13,942 nucleotides of DNA from Bacteroidota bacterium (GTDB taxonomy: Bacteria; Bacteroidota; Bacteroidia; Bacteroidales; B39-G9). A program made the translations under genes and the position numbers. The stretch covers positions 1 to 13,942 of the forward strand of contig QMPG01000044.1 in the NCBI GenBank assembly GCA_003648455.1, written 5' to 3'. The notes beneath the pieces were generated by a model that was not told where the DNA came from, searched no databases, and was given only the letters and a program-made list of their open reading frames with translations. This document shows positions 1 through 8,894 of the stretch, one piece after another. Each line of letters begins with the position of its first letter. Within the stretch, counting starts at the first letter, position 1.

Positions 1-371
1 ATTCAATTGACGAAGCATTGCAATCAGCACAAAAAGCAAGAGAAGAAATGTCTCATTTAAAAGCAGATAACGAACAGATAATTAAAGAAGCTAAACAACA
101 AAGAGAAAAGTTAATAAGAGAAGCAAAAGAAACGAGAGAAAAAATTGTTGAAGAAGCAAAAGTTGAGGCTAATAAAGAAGCTAATAGAATAATAGAAAAG
201 GCTAAAACAGTAATTCAAAACGAAAAGAAAGCAGCAATAACAGAAATAAAGGATCAAATATCATTAATTTCTGTTGATATTGCGGAGAAACTTATTAAGC
301 AAGAATTATCTGAAAAAAACAAAAAAGACGATTTAATTAATAATTTATTAGAAGAGATAAAGATTAATTAA
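1..371 (+). CDS. atpF: F0F1 ATP synthase subunit b, 5' partial
   Basis: This is the peripheral stalk subunit b, which links the membrane F0 sector to F1 through the delta subunit. The reading frame is open to the left edge (first full codon at position 3), and only about 122 C-terminal residues are present against roughly 160-170 for a full subunit, so the N-terminal membrane helix lies outside the window. What remains is almost entirely a charged Lys/Glu/Ala-rich helix with heptad-like spacing, as expected for the dimeric stalk, and it ends in the delta-binding segment around DIAEKLIKQELSEKN. A TTG at position 18 could be read as a start, but the frame is open upstream and the family is longer, so I treat the gene as truncated by the window. 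atpH follows 34 bases later. Identity rests on the coiled-coil pattern plus gene order. Confidence 0.93.
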   Translation, partial: SIDEALQSAQKAREEMSHLKADNEQIIKEAKQQREKLIREAKETREKIVEEAKVEANKEANRIIEKAKTVIQNEKKAAITEIKDQISLISVDIAEKLIKQELSEKNKKDDLINNLLEEIKIN

Positions 372-405
372 TTTTTATATATAAATAATTAAGAAGTTTT
401 TACTT

Positions 406-960
406 ATGAACGAAAGTAAAATTTCAGTAAGATATGCAAAAGCAATATTTGCTTATGCACTAGAAAAAAATATTTTAGAAGACGTAAAGAAAGACTTTTC
501 GTTAATATTTGACGTTTGTCAAAAAGAAAAAGATTTTAATACGCTTTTAGAAAGTCCAATAGTAAAAACATCAAAAAAGCAAAAAGTTGTTCAGCTTATA
601 TTTAAAGAGAAAATCAGCTCAGGCACACTTTCATTTTTAATGTTGGTTTTTTCAAATAAAAGAGAAATTTTTTTAAGTAATATTGCAAGAAATTTTTTAA
701 AAATATATAGAGAACATAAGGGCATTAAGAAGATTTTTTTTACAAGTTCTTGTGAAATTAGTAATGATTTAAGACAAAATATTCAAAAAGTAATACAAAA
801 AGAATTTAGTGATAAGTTTGAAATAACAGAGCAGGTAGATGAAAATTTAATTGGAGGTTTTGTTTTAAGAATTGACGATCATCAATATGATGCAAGTGTA
901 TTAAATAAATTAGATAAAATAAAAAAAGAACTAAAGTCTTTATCTCTAGAAAAAAAATAA
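406..960 (+). CDS. atpH: F0F1 ATP synthase subunit delta
   Basis: This encodes the 184-residue delta (OSCP-like) subunit, which sits on top of F1 and binds subunit b to form the stator. The length is normal for the family (about 175-185). The N-terminus, with SVRYAKAIFAYALEK at about residues 7-21, is the typical first helix of the six-helix bundle. The C-terminal part carries the family's IGGFVLRIDDHQYDASV pattern (about residues 149-165) followed by a final helix. The ATG at 406 places the conserved N-terminal helix in register. It lies between atpF and atpA in the usual F1F0 order, with 19 bases to atpA, so it is almost certainly cotranscribed. No Shine-Dalgarno sequence is visible. Confidence 0.97.
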   Translation: MNESKISVRYAKAIFAYALEKNILEDVKKDFSLIFDVCQKEKDFNTLLESPIVKTSKKQKVVQLIFKEKISSGTLSFLMLVFSNKREIFLSNIARNFLKIYREHKGIKKIFFTSSCEISNDLRQNIQKVIQKEFSDKFEITEQVDENLIGGFVLRIDDHQYDASVLNKLDKIKKELKSLSLEKK

Positions 961-979
961 ATAATTTAATATTAAGAAT

Positions 980-2557
980 ATGACAAATATAAAGCCGGCA
1001 GAGATTTCAGAAATAATAAAACAGCAAATTGAAGGTTTTAAATCGGATGTAGCCGTAGACGAGGTAGGTACCGTATTATCGGTAGGAGATGGAATTGCAC
1101 GTATTTTCGGTTTGTCAAATGTTGAAGCAAATGAGATTATTGAATTCAAAAATGGTGTAGAAGGGATTGTGCTAAATTTGGAAGAAGATAATGTTGGTGC
1201 AGTTTTGCTGGGTCCATCACATCTCATAAAAGAAGGTGATATTGTTAAAAGAACAAAAAGAATTGCTTCTGTAGAAGTTGGCGAAGGTTTGTTGGGAAGA
1301 ATTATTAATACATTAGGGGAACCATTAGATGGAAAAGGTCCAATTCAGGGTAAAACATATGAAATGCCCCTTGAAAGGAAAGCGCCGGGAGTAATTTATC
1401 GACAACCTGTAAAACAGCCTTTACAAACGGGAATAAAAGCCATTGATGCTATGATTCCCATTGGTAGAGGACAAAGAGAATTGATTATTGGTGATAGACA
1501 AACAGGAAAAACTGCAATTGCAATTGATACAATAATTAACCAAAAAGAATTTTATAAAAAAGGAGATCCTGTTTATTGTATATATGTTGCAATTGGTCAA
1601 AAGGGTTCAACAATAGCCTCAATAGCTAAAACACTTGAAGAACGCGGTGCAATGGATTATACCGTTATTGTGTCGTCTACAGCTTCAGACCCGGCAGCGA
1701 TGCAGTTTTATGCGCCATTTACCGGAGCTTCAATAGGCGAATTTTTTAGAGACACAGGACGTCATGCTTTAATCGTTTATGATGATTTGTCAAAACAAGC
1801 GGTGTCTTATAGAGAGGTTTCTCTATTGCTTCACCGACCACCGGGAAGAGAAGCATATCCCGGAGATGTTTTCTATCTTCATTCAAGATTATTAGAAAGA
1901 GCTGCAAAAATAATTGAATCGGAAGAAATTGCTAAACAAATGAATGACCTTCCCGAATCAATTAGGGACATCGTTAAAGGTGGAGGATCTTTAACGGCAT
2001 TGCCCATTATTGAAACACAGGCAGGAGATGTGTCTGCTTATATTCCTACAAACGTTATTTCTATTACTGATGGGCAAATTTTTCTAGAGTCTAATTTGTT
2101 TAATTCCGGTATACGCCCGGCAATTAATGTGGGTATTTCTGTTTCGCGTGTAGGTGGTAACGCTCAAATAAAATCTATGAAAAAAGTAGCCGGAACATTA
2201 AAAATTGATCAGGCGCAATATAGAGAATTGGAGGCATTCGCAAAATTTGGTTCAGATCTAGACGATGCAACATTGGCTGTTCTCGATAAAGGAAGAAAAA
2301 ATGTAGAGATACTAAAACAAGGACAATATTCGCCAGTTAAAGTTGAAAATCAAATTGCAATAATTTATTGTGGTATGATGGGCTTACTTTCTTCTGTTCC
2401 TATTGAAAAAGTTAGAGATTTTGAAGATGAATTTTTAAGTAAATTAGAAATAAATCATCCAAATATTTTAGAAACAATTAAACAAGGTGATTTGTCTGAT
2501 GAGGTTAAAACAATTCTGGAGGAATTGGCAAAAGAGATTGCTCTTAAAATAGTATAA
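980..2557 (+). CDS. atpA: F0F1 ATP synthase subunit alpha
   Basis: This is the non-catalytic nucleotide-binding alpha subunit of the F1 hexamer (525 residues; E. coli has 513). A beta-barrel N-terminal domain is followed by the P-loop GDRQTGKT at residues 171-178 (Lys177) and the ITDGQIFLE region (362-370). The conserved [10 protein letters not shown] segment contains Arg390, which corresponds to the arginine finger that acts in the neighbouring beta active site. Compared with my memory of the E. coli protein there are extra residues around 317-336 (the [19 protein letters not shown] stretch), which fits Bacteroidetes homologues. It lies 19 bases after atpH and 23 before atpG, in one operon. 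I see no defect. Confidence 0.99.
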   Translation: MTNIKPAEISEIIKQQIEGFKSDVAVDEVGTVLSVGDGIARIFGLSNVEANEIIEFKNGVEGIVLNLEEDNVGAVLLGPSHLIKEGDIVKRTKRIASVEVGEGLLGRIINTLGEPLDGKGPIQGKTYEMPLERKAPGVIYRQPVKQPLQTGIKAIDAMIPIGRGQRELIIGDRQTGKTAIAIDTIINQKEFYKKGDPVYCIYVAIGQKGSTIASIAKTLEERGAMDYTVIVSSTASDPAAMQFYAPFTGASIGEFFRDTGRHALIVYDDLSKQAVSYREVSLLLHRPPGREAYPGDVFYLHSRLLERAAKIIESEEIAKQMNDLPESIRDIVKGGGSLTALPIIETQAGDVSAYIPTNVISITDGQIFLESNLFNSGIRPAINVGISVSRVGGNAQIKSMKKVAGTLKIDQAQYRELEAFAKFGSDLDDATLAVLDKGRKNVEILKQGQYSPVKVENQIAIIYCGMMGLLSSVPIEKVRDFEDEFLSKLEINHPNILETIKQGDLSDEVKTILEELAKEIALKIV

Positions 2558-2580
2558 AGTAATGACGATTTGAAATTAGA

Positions 2581-3465
2581 ATGGCAAATTTAAAAGAAAT
2601 ACGAAATAGAATAACATCTGTATCTGCTACAGAACAGGTTACATCTGCCATGAAAATGGTTGCTGCAGCAAAGTTGAAAAAAACACAAGATGCCATTATT
2701 AAGATAAGTCCATATGCAAATAAACTTCATGAGATACTGACTAGTTTATCGGATGATGAACAGATTATAAAAGAAAATATTTATTTTCAGCAAAAACCAG
2801 CAAAAAATATTCTTATTGTATTTGTTTCATCAAACAGAGGTTTATGTGGGGCTTTTAATTCTGGTGTAATAAAGCGTGGTTTTGAAACAGCACAAAAAAA
2901 ATATCCTGAGCAGTTGGCAAGTGGTAATGTTACTTTTATTGCTATTGGTAAATACGCCCATGATTTCTTGAGAAAAAATCATCTAAATATCACACGAAGA
3001 TTTGGTCATGTTTTTGATGATTTGACATACGAAAATGTTGTTCCAATAGCTCAGTATTTAATGAATGGATTTGTTAATGGTTATTTTGATAAAATTGATT
3101 TAATATATAACAGGTTTAAAAATGCTGCCGTTCAGATCCTTTCTGTCGAACAGTTTTTACCTATTGAACCTCGAATAAATAAGAAAGAGGAAAAATCAAT
3201 TGAACAAGAGTTTATTTTTGAACCTACAAAAAAATATATTGTTAATGAATTAATTCCCAAGTCTTTAAAAATACAACTTTATAAAGCGCTTCTGGATTCT
3301 TATGCCTCTGAGCACGGTGCAAGAATGACGGCAATGCATAAGGCTACAGATAATGCAAATAATCTTATTAGAGATTTACGTATTGAATATAACAAAGCTC
3401 GTCAAGCATCAATTACCAATGAAATACTTGAAATTGTTAGTGGCGCAGATGCATTATCCAAATAA
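2581..3465 (+). CDS. atpG: F0F1 ATP synthase subunit gamma
   Basis: This is the central rotor shaft of F1 (294 residues, normal length). The N-terminal helix has the signature MANLKEIRNRITSV and an AMKMVAAAKLKK stretch (about residues 23-34). The middle Rossmann-like domain begins near ILIVFVSSNRGLCGAFN (about 78-94). The C-terminal helix carries ARMTAMHKATDNANNLI (about 247-263) and ends with EILEIVSGADAL. The N- and C-terminal helices form the antiparallel coiled coil inside the alpha3beta3 hexamer. It is the last gene of this ATP synthase block: a strong terminator hairpin follows 19 bases after the stop codon. In the standard gene order atpD would come next, but here it lies 6.5 kb downstream. 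Confidence 0.98.
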   Translation: MANLKEIRNRITSVSATEQVTSAMKMVAAAKLKKTQDAIIKISPYANKLHEILTSLSDDEQIIKENIYFQQKPAKNILIVFVSSNRGLCGAFNSGVIKRGFETAQKKYPEQLASGNVTFIAIGKYAHDFLRKNHLNITRRFGHVFDDLTYENVVPIAQYLMNGFVNGYFDKIDLIYNRFKNAAVQILSVEQFLPIEPRINKKEEKSIEQEFIFEPTKKYIVNELIPKSLKIQLYKALLDSYASEHGARMTAMHKATDNANNLIRDLRIEYNKARQASITNEILEIVSGADALSK

Positions 3466-3476
3466 TTTATTTCTTG

Positions 3477-3513
3477 AAAAAAAAGGAGACTTTTTAGAAA
3501 GTCTCCTTTTTTT
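3477..3513 (+). terminator. Rho-independent terminator, probably bidirectional, after atpG
   Basis: A perfect 9-bp stem, GGAGACTTT (3485-3493) with AAAGTCTCC (3498-3506), closes a 4-nt TTAG loop. It is flanked by an A-tract (3477-3484) on the left and a T-tract (3507-3513) on the right. Read on the plus strand it ends the atpFHAG transcript. Read on the minus strand it has the same form and lies 20 bases beyond the stop of the convergent Na+/phosphate cotransporter-like gene, so one hairpin can serve both. Confidence 0.9.
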
Positions 3514-3532
3514 ATGATTAAAAATTATTTTA

Positions 3533-5221
3533 TTATTTTATCTCATTTAAAGCTTCAGAAATGTTAATAATATAATCCCCGAGTTTTTCACATTCTAAGA
3601 AAATATCATTATAAATAACACCTGACTGATAAGTGTATTTTTTTGTTTTAATGTTGTTTAAATGCTCTTGTTTGAGTTCTGTTCTATATTCATTAATTCT
3701 TTTTTCTATCTCATTTGCTTTTTTTAACGATACTAAATGGTAATCGTGTTCAAGATTATATATCATTGTGTCCAAAGCCTCGTCAATTAATTGAAACATG
3801 TTGTGAATATTTTTAATAGAAAATTCTTGGAACGGTTCCTTTTGTTCAAATTTTCTTTTGCATGCTTTTGTTAAATTATAGCAAGAATCGGCAATGCTTT
3901 CAATATCACTAACAATTTTCAACATTGAACTAATTCTTACAGAGGCAGAAGTACTTAAGTCACCCTCTGATATTTTTGTTAAATAAGATGCAATTTCAAC
4001 TTCAATATTATCACTAATATCTTCATATTTTATTGATTTTTCATATAGCTTGTTAAAGTTTTTTTCATTTTTTTCGTCAAATAATTTTTTAACAAAGCCA
4101 AACATTTTTTTAGTGTGTTTTGCATATGAAGCTATTTCATTTTTTGCTTGAAGAGTAGATAGTTCAGAGGTTGATAACATTCCCATAGAAATATATTGTA
4201 AACGAAATTCCTCGTCTTCGTCTTTTTTAACAGGAACTAATTTTTTAACAATTTTCACAATAAATTTAGAAAAACCAATCAAAAGTAGAACGTTTGTAAT
4301 ATTAAAAATTGTATGAAACAATGAAAGTGCTATTGGAATAGCCGAATTTATTTTAAAAGGGGAATTTCCGGTGACCATAATTGACACAGAATCAATCATG
4401 TTTAAAAAGAAAGGGAAAATTGACAACACCCAAATAACACCTATGAGGTTGAAAATTAGGTGGGCACGTGCAGCACGTTTTGCAGATACATTGGCAACTA
4501 AAGCTGCAATATTTGCCGTTATTGTTGTTCCAATGTTTTCTCCCAAAACCATTGCGGCAGCTAGTTCAAATGGTATCCAACCATTATTACACATAACAAG
4601 TGTTAATGCCATGGTTGCACTTGAAGATTGTATAACAATTGTTAAAATTGTACCAATTGCTAAAAATATTAATACTGAACCAAAGCCCATATTTGTGTAA
4701 TGTGCCAAGAAAGAAAAAATTTCAGGACTATTATGAATATTCGGGACAGAAGATTTTAAGCTATCTAAACCAATGAAGAGAATTGAAAAACCAAAAACAA
4801 CTTCACCCCAAGAACTTATTTTTTTGCTTTTTGAAAAGATTAAAGGGAAACCAATACCGATTAAAGGAAAAGCCAAGGCGCTAATTTTTACCTTAAAACC
4901 AATAATTGAAATTAACCATGCTGTTACGGTCGTTCCAATATTTGCTCCCATAATAACACCAACAGATTGCATTAGAGACAATAATCCGGCATTAACAAAA
5001 CTAACAACCATTACTGTTGTTGCCGATGATGATTGTATTATTGCAGTAATTAAAACACCGGTTAGAACGCCCTTAACTCTGTTTGATGTCATTGCAGATA
5101 AAATGCTTCTCATTTTGTTACCCGCAACCTTTTGTAAAGCTTCACTCATAAGCTTCATTCCAAAAAGGAATAAGCCTAAAGCTCCTAATAATGTTAGAAA
5201 ATCAATTATAGAATAATCCAT
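3533..5221 (-). CDS. Na+/Pi cotransporter family protein with PhoU-like C-terminal domain
   Basis: This is a 562-residue integral membrane protein of the Na/Pi-cotransporter (PNaS, NptA/YjbB-like) family, likely moving phosphate or another anion with Na+. The membrane part (about residues 1-325) contains the diagnostic inverted repeat pair: QSSSATT at 63-69 with GANIGTT at 92-98, and QSSSATM at 198-204 with GENIGTT at 227-233. Both copies are intact. After a charged linker (about 330-340) the soluble C-terminal third (about 355-560) is helical, with acidic helices such as DISDNIEVEI and FLECEKLGDYIINISEA, and matches the PhoU-like tails common in this family. It is convergent with atpG and divergent from the RND exporter gene. 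Substrate and direction of transport are not decided by sequence; bacterial YjbB has been linked to phosphate export. Confidence 0.92.
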   Translation of the reverse strand: MDYSIIDFLTLLGALGLFLFGMKLMSEALQKVAGNKMRSILSAMTSNRVKGVLTGVLITAIIQSSSATTVMVVSFVNAGLLSLMQSVGVIMGANIGTTVTAWLISIIGFKVKISALAFPLIGIGFPLIFSKSKKISSWGEVVFGFSILFIGLDSLKSSVPNIHNSPEIFSFLAHYTNMGFGSVLIFLAIGTILTIVIQSSSATMALTLVMCNNGWIPFELAAAMVLGENIGTTITANIAALVANVSAKRAARAHLIFNLIGVIWVLSIFPFFLNMIDSVSIMVTGNSPFKINSAIPIALSLFHTIFNITNVLLLIGFSKFIVKIVKKLVPVKKDEDEEFRLQYISMGMLSTSELSTLQAKNEIASYAKHTKKMFGFVKKLFDEKNEKNFNKLYEKSIKYEDISDNIEVEIASYLTKISEGDLSTSASVRISSMLKIVSDIESIADSCYNLTKACKRKFEQKEPFQEFSIKNIHNMFQLIDEALDTMIYNLEHDYHLVSLKKANEIEKRINEYRTELKQEHLNNIKTKKYTYQSGVIYNDIFLECEKLGDYIINISEALNEIK

Positions 5222-5336
5222 TTTTTTAATTTTATTGTTTGTGTGTAAAAATACAAATTAATTTTAGATAGTAATTATTTTCATAAAAAAATATAAAACA
5301 AATTTTACAGCTTGTGTAATTTAAAAAGCTTCTTTT

Positions 5337-5366
5337 TTGAAAAACATTAATAAAATATTACTTTAG
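5337..5366 (+). promoter_or_regulatory. Candidate Bacteroidetes-type promoter for the RND exporter gene
   Basis: TTG at 5337-5339 is separated by exactly 19 bases from TACTTTAG at 5359-5366. The latter matches the Bacteroidetes -7 element TAnnTTTG at 5 of its 6 fixed positions. The ATG of the exporter lies 55 bases further on, giving a plausible A/T-rich leader. The 200-base region 5222-5421 separates two divergent genes, so a promoter is expected here. I found no equally good match on the minus strand for the cotransporter gene. In DNA this rich in A and T, chance matches are common. Confidence 0.5.
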
Positions 5367-5421
5367 CCAATTACTTTTTAAGTTTTAATGTTTTTAGAAT
5401 TTTTATATAGATTTTTAATAA

Positions 5422-7800
5422 ATGTGGAGAATAGTTGCAAGAGTAATTTTGCGTAAAAGAGTTTGGTTTTTAGTTGCAATTGCATTAATTACAATTTTTA
5501 TGGCTTATCAGGCCAGTTTTATAAGCATGTCGTACCGACATGTTCAGATGCTTCCTGAAAAAGACACTGCTTATTTAGATTATCAGTATTCCAAAAAATT
5601 ATTTGGTGAGCAGGCAAATATTTTTGTAATTGGAGTAAAAGACACTAATTTTTTTCAACTAAAAAAATTTAATGATTGGATTTCATTAAACGATACAATA
5701 AAACAGATGAGTTGTATTGATGATGTAGTTTCAATAGCACAAATAATAAATATTAATAAAAATTCTAAAGAGAAAAAATTTGAATTATCTCCGGTTTTCC
5801 CAAAACATATTAATACACAGGAAGAGTTAGACAGTTTAGTAAGAGTTGCTAAAAGTCTTCCTTTTTATAAAAACTTGTTGTATAACGATACAAATTCCGT
5901 TTACTTAATGGCGGTCAGTGTATCTCCTGAAAAACTTAATACAGAAGAACGTGTAGAGATAGTTGAAGATTTAGTAAAAAAAATTGAGCAATATGGAGAA
6001 AAATATAATTTAAAATTTCATTATTCAGGACTCCCATATATTAGAACCGCCGTTTCTAATAAAGTTAAGAAAGAACTATATATGTTTCTTGTTTTGGCTT
6101 TTTTGGTTTGTGCTTTTATTCTTTATTTGTTTTTTAGGTCGTTTAAAGCAGTGTTTTTCCCAATGCTTGTTGTAGGTATTGGCGTTATTTGGTCAATGGG
6201 GTCAATTGTGCTTTTTGGTTATGAAATTACAATACTTACAGGAATGATTCCTCCTTTACTTATTGTTATTGGCGTTCCAAACAGCATATTTATGTTAAAC
6301 AAATATTATTCTGAATATAAACGACATGGGAATAAAATAAAAGCATTGCAAAGAGTGATTCAAAAAACAGGGAATGCAATTTTTTTAACAAATTTGACAA
6401 CTGCTTCAGGATTTGCAACTTTTATTATTACAAGTAGCAGCATATTAACTGAGTTTGGTATTATTGCATCTTTAAATATTATTGGCGTTTTTGTATTGTC
6501 TTTATTATTAATTCCAATATTTTTTAGTTTTTTTGATCCTCCAAAAGCAAGACACACAAAACATTTAGATAATAAAAGGGTAAGTTTTTTAATTAATAAT
6601 CTTATTAATGTAACCCTGAATCATAGAACATTTATATATATTGTTTTTGCTATAATTATTGGATTAGGAATATGCGGAATAAATTTAATGAAGAGTACCG
6701 GTTATATTGTTGACGATCTTCCTCAAGACGACCCAATATATCAAGACCTTGGTTTTTTTGAAAAGCATTTTGGTGGTGTTATGCCCCTCGAAATTTTAAT
6801 TGACACTAAGAAGAAAAAGGGTGCAATTAATACAAAAACATTCAAGAAAATAGAAAAATTGGAAAAAGCCCTGAGAAAGTATCCCGAACTTTCAAGACCA
6901 ATCTCTATGATTGATGCAATGAAATTTTTACGACAAGCTTTCTATAAAGGAAATCCACGAAAGTATAGCCTCCCTAATAATATGGACAAAAATTTTATAA
7001 TGGCTTATGCTTCTAAATTTAAAGATAAGGGCAATTTAATAAATGCTTATGTCGATAGCACACATCAAATAGCACGAGTTAGTGTTCAAATGAAAGATAT
7101 TGGTACTGATAAAATGAAATTGCTTGATGAAAAAATTCAAGCAGATATTAACACTATTTTCCCACCAAGTAAGTATAATACTATTTTAACAGGAACAAGT
7201 ATTATCTTTTTTAAAGGAACAAGATATTTAATTAAAAATTTATTTGTCAGTCTGCTTCTTGCTATCATTATTATAGCTCTAATTATGTCGTGGATGTTTG
7301 CATCATTCCGGATGGTTATTGTGTCGCTTATACCGAATTTAATACCATTGCTATTAACAGGAGCCCTTATGGGGTATTTTGGAATTCCAATAAAACCATC
7401 AACTATTTTAGTTTTTAGTGTTTCTTTTGGTATTTCTGTTGATGATACAATTCATTTCTTGGCAAAGTATAGGCAAGAATTAGAAGTTCATGAATGGGAT
7501 ATAAAAAAGTCTGTAATAGGAGCACTAAAAGAAACAGGAGTAAGTATGATGTATACATCAATTGTTTTGTTTTTTGGTTTTGCAATATTTATTGCATCTA
7601 GTTTTGGGGGAACGGCTGCTTTGGGAATGTTAGTTTCAATAACATTATTATTTGCTATGCTTTCAAACCTTATTTTATTGCCATCTCTACTATTGACATT
7701 AGAGAGGAGGATTACAACTAAAGCTTTTGCCGAACCGTTAATCCAAATATTTGATGAAGAAGAGGATATTGATATAGAAAGTTTGAGAATAATAAAATAA
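5422..7800 (+). CDS. RND superfamily (MMPL/HAE3-like) exporter, 12 TM segments
   Basis: This 792-residue inner-membrane transporter has the duplicated RND layout. TM1 (about 14-33) is followed by a periplasmic loop (about 34-218) and TM2-6 (about 220-371); TM7 (about 402-421) is followed by a second loop (about 425-600) and TM8-12 (about 605-760). The length and short loops fit the HAE3/MMPL branch (HpnN- or MmpL-like) rather than the ~1,040-residue AcrB type. TM10 carries the acidic motif GISVDDTIHFLAKY (670-683) expected for proton coupling. The matching position in TM4 reads VIGVPNSIFMLNKY (282-295), without acidic residues. No membrane-fusion or outer-membrane partner gene is adjacent. 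The ATG at 5422 gives a short basic N-terminus before TM1. The epimerase gene starts 29 bases after the stop. The substrate (lipid, isoprenoid, drug) is unknown. Confidence 0.9.
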   Translation: MWRIVARVILRKRVWFLVAIALITIFMAYQASFISMSYRHVQMLPEKDTAYLDYQYSKKLFGEQANIFVIGVKDTNFFQLKKFNDWISLNDTIKQMSCIDDVVSIAQIININKNSKEKKFELSPVFPKHINTQEELDSLVRVAKSLPFYKNLLYNDTNSVYLMAVSVSPEKLNTEERVEIVEDLVKKIEQYGEKYNLKFHYSGLPYIRTAVSNKVKKELYMFLVLAFLVCAFILYLFFRSFKAVFFPMLVVGIGVIWSMGSIVLFGYEITILTGMIPPLLIVIGVPNSIFMLNKYYSEYKRHGNKIKALQRVIQKTGNAIFLTNLTTASGFATFIITSSSILTEFGIIASLNIIGVFVLSLLLIPIFFSFFDPPKARHTKHLDNKRVSFLINNLINVTLNHRTFIYIVFAIIIGLGICGINLMKSTGYIVDDLPQDDPIYQDLGFFEKHFGGVMPLEILIDTKKKKGAINTKTFKKIEKLEKALRKYPELSRPISMIDAMKFLRQAFYKGNPRKYSLPNNMDKNFIMAYASKFKDKGNLINAYVDSTHQIARVSVQMKDIGTDKMKLLDEKIQADINTIFPPSKYNTILTGTSIIFFKGTRYLIKNLFVSLLLAIIIIALIMSWMFASFRMVIVSLIPNLIPLLLTGALMGYFGIPIKPSTILVFSVSFGISVDDTIHFLAKYRQELEVHEWDIKKSVIGALKETGVSMMYTSIVLFFGFAIFIASSFGGTAALGMLVSITLLFAMLSNLILLPSLLLTLERRITTKAFAEPLIQIFDEEEDIDIESLRIIK

Positions 7801-7829
7801 CGAAGAAATTTAATAAGAAAATATTAACC

Positions 7830-8774
7830 ATGAAAAAAATATTAATCACCGGTGGTGCCGGTTTTATTGGAAGTGTGCTTTCTGAAAAACTATTACAAGA
7901 CAAAGAGAATTTTTTAGTTATTGTTGACGATCTTTCAACTGGTGATATTAGGAAGTTGCCTGCACAAACACTACAAAATTATAAATTTATTAAGTGTGAT
8001 GTTAATAATTATTCTGACATTGCAGAAATAATGTTGGCATATAAATTCGATTTCGTTTTTCATTATGCGGCAATGGTTGGTGTGCAACGAACGCAAGAGA
8101 ATCCTGTTAAAGTGCTAAAAGATATTGATGGCATTAAAAACATTCTTTCAATATCGAAAAATACCGGCGTAAAAAGAGTTTTCTTTTCTTCTTCTTCAGA
8201 GATTTATGGAGAACCTGTTGAGTTCCCACAAAATGTTTATACAACACCATTAAATTCAAGAGTGCCTTATGCAATAGTGAAGAATGTAGGCGAAGCATTT
8301 TTAAAATCATTTAAACAAGAATATGGTTTAGATTATACCATTTTTAGATTTTTTAATACTTATGGACCTAAACAAAGCAAAGATTTTGTTATAAGTAAGT
8401 TTGTTCTGAAAGCTCTTAAAAATGACGACATAACCATTTATGGTGACGGAAAACAAACGCGAACTTTTTGTTATATTGACGACAATGTTGAAGCATGTGT
8501 AAAAGCGTTTAATAATAATTTTGTGGTTAATGACGTTGTTAATGTTGGAGGAAATAAGGAAATAACAATATTGTCATTGGCAGAAACAATTATACGATTA
8601 ACAAAATCTAAATCTAAAATCATTTTTTTGCCACCACTTGAAGATGGCGATATGAGAAGACGATTGCCTGACAACACAAACATGAGAAAAATTTTAGGCC
8701 GTGAATTAATCGATTTGGAACAAGGAATAAAAAATATTTTAAATAAAGGTTTGTTCGAGTTAAATAATGGTTAA
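7830..8774 (+). CDS. NAD-dependent epimerase/dehydratase (extended SDR)
   Basis: This 314-residue cytoplasmic enzyme of the extended short-chain dehydrogenase/reductase family probably acts on a nucleotide sugar. The N-terminal Rossmann motif GGAGFIG is at 8-14, with the acidic pair VDD (32-34) at the end of strand 2, which favours NAD+. The catalytic set is visible: SSSSEIYGEP (120-129) and the Tyr147-xxx-Lys151 dyad in PYAIVKN. RFFNTYGP (173-180) and the substrate-side segment DGKQTRTFCYIDD (206-218) resemble UDP-glucuronate decarboxylases and dTDP-glucose 4,6-dehydratases, but I cannot choose between decarboxylase, dehydratase and C4-epimerase. The ATG at 7830 directly precedes the first beta strand. 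The 29-base gap after the exporter gene suggests cotranscription. It may serve surface glycan synthesis together with the GT9 gene downstream, which is inference. Confidence 0.92.
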   Translation: MKKILITGGAGFIGSVLSEKLLQDKENFLVIVDDLSTGDIRKLPAQTLQNYKFIKCDVNNYSDIAEIMLAYKFDFVFHYAAMVGVQRTQENPVKVLKDIDGIKNILSISKNTGVKRVFFSSSSEIYGEPVEFPQNVYTTPLNSRVPYAIVKNVGEAFLKSFKQEYGLDYTIFRFFNTYGPKQSKDFVISKFVLKALKNDDITIYGDGKQTRTFCYIDDNVEACVKAFNNNFVVNDVVNVGGNKEITILSLAETIIRLTKSKSKIIFLPPLEDGDMRRRLPDNTNMRKILGRELIDLEQGIKNILNKGLFELNNG

Positions 8775-8894
8775 TTTGTGTTTGTCGATAATTTTATTGA
8801 ATTGGAAAAATTTTTTAGCGGCTTTTTAAAAGAAATTTGTCTTCTGCAGTATTGCTTTATAAACGTTTAACGTTTCAACTTTTAAACTAATATT

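Noticed and set aside
18..20. TTG as the start codon of atpF
   Set aside because: The frame is open to the window edge and the remaining protein lacks the required N-terminal membrane helix, so the gene starts outside the window.
946..1227. 93-residue minus-strand frame opposite the start of atpA
   Set aside because: It is low-complexity Ser/Pro/Thr-rich sequence opposite a strongly conserved coding region, so it is a shadow.
4371..5216. Two long plus-strand frames opposite the cotransporter gene
   Set aside because: They mirror the membrane-coding region of the minus-strand gene, which has intact family motifs. Their translations show no recognisable domain.
5323..5337. AAAAAG/CTTTTT hairpin followed by T as a terminator
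   Set aside because: The stem is only 6 bp and nearly all A-T, it sits between divergent genes, and it overlaps the candidate -33 element.
8861..8876. AAACGTTT palindrome with a second ACGTTT just before the prenyl synthase gene
   Set aside because: It is short and A/T-rich, and no matching -33/-7 promoter pair was convincing around it.
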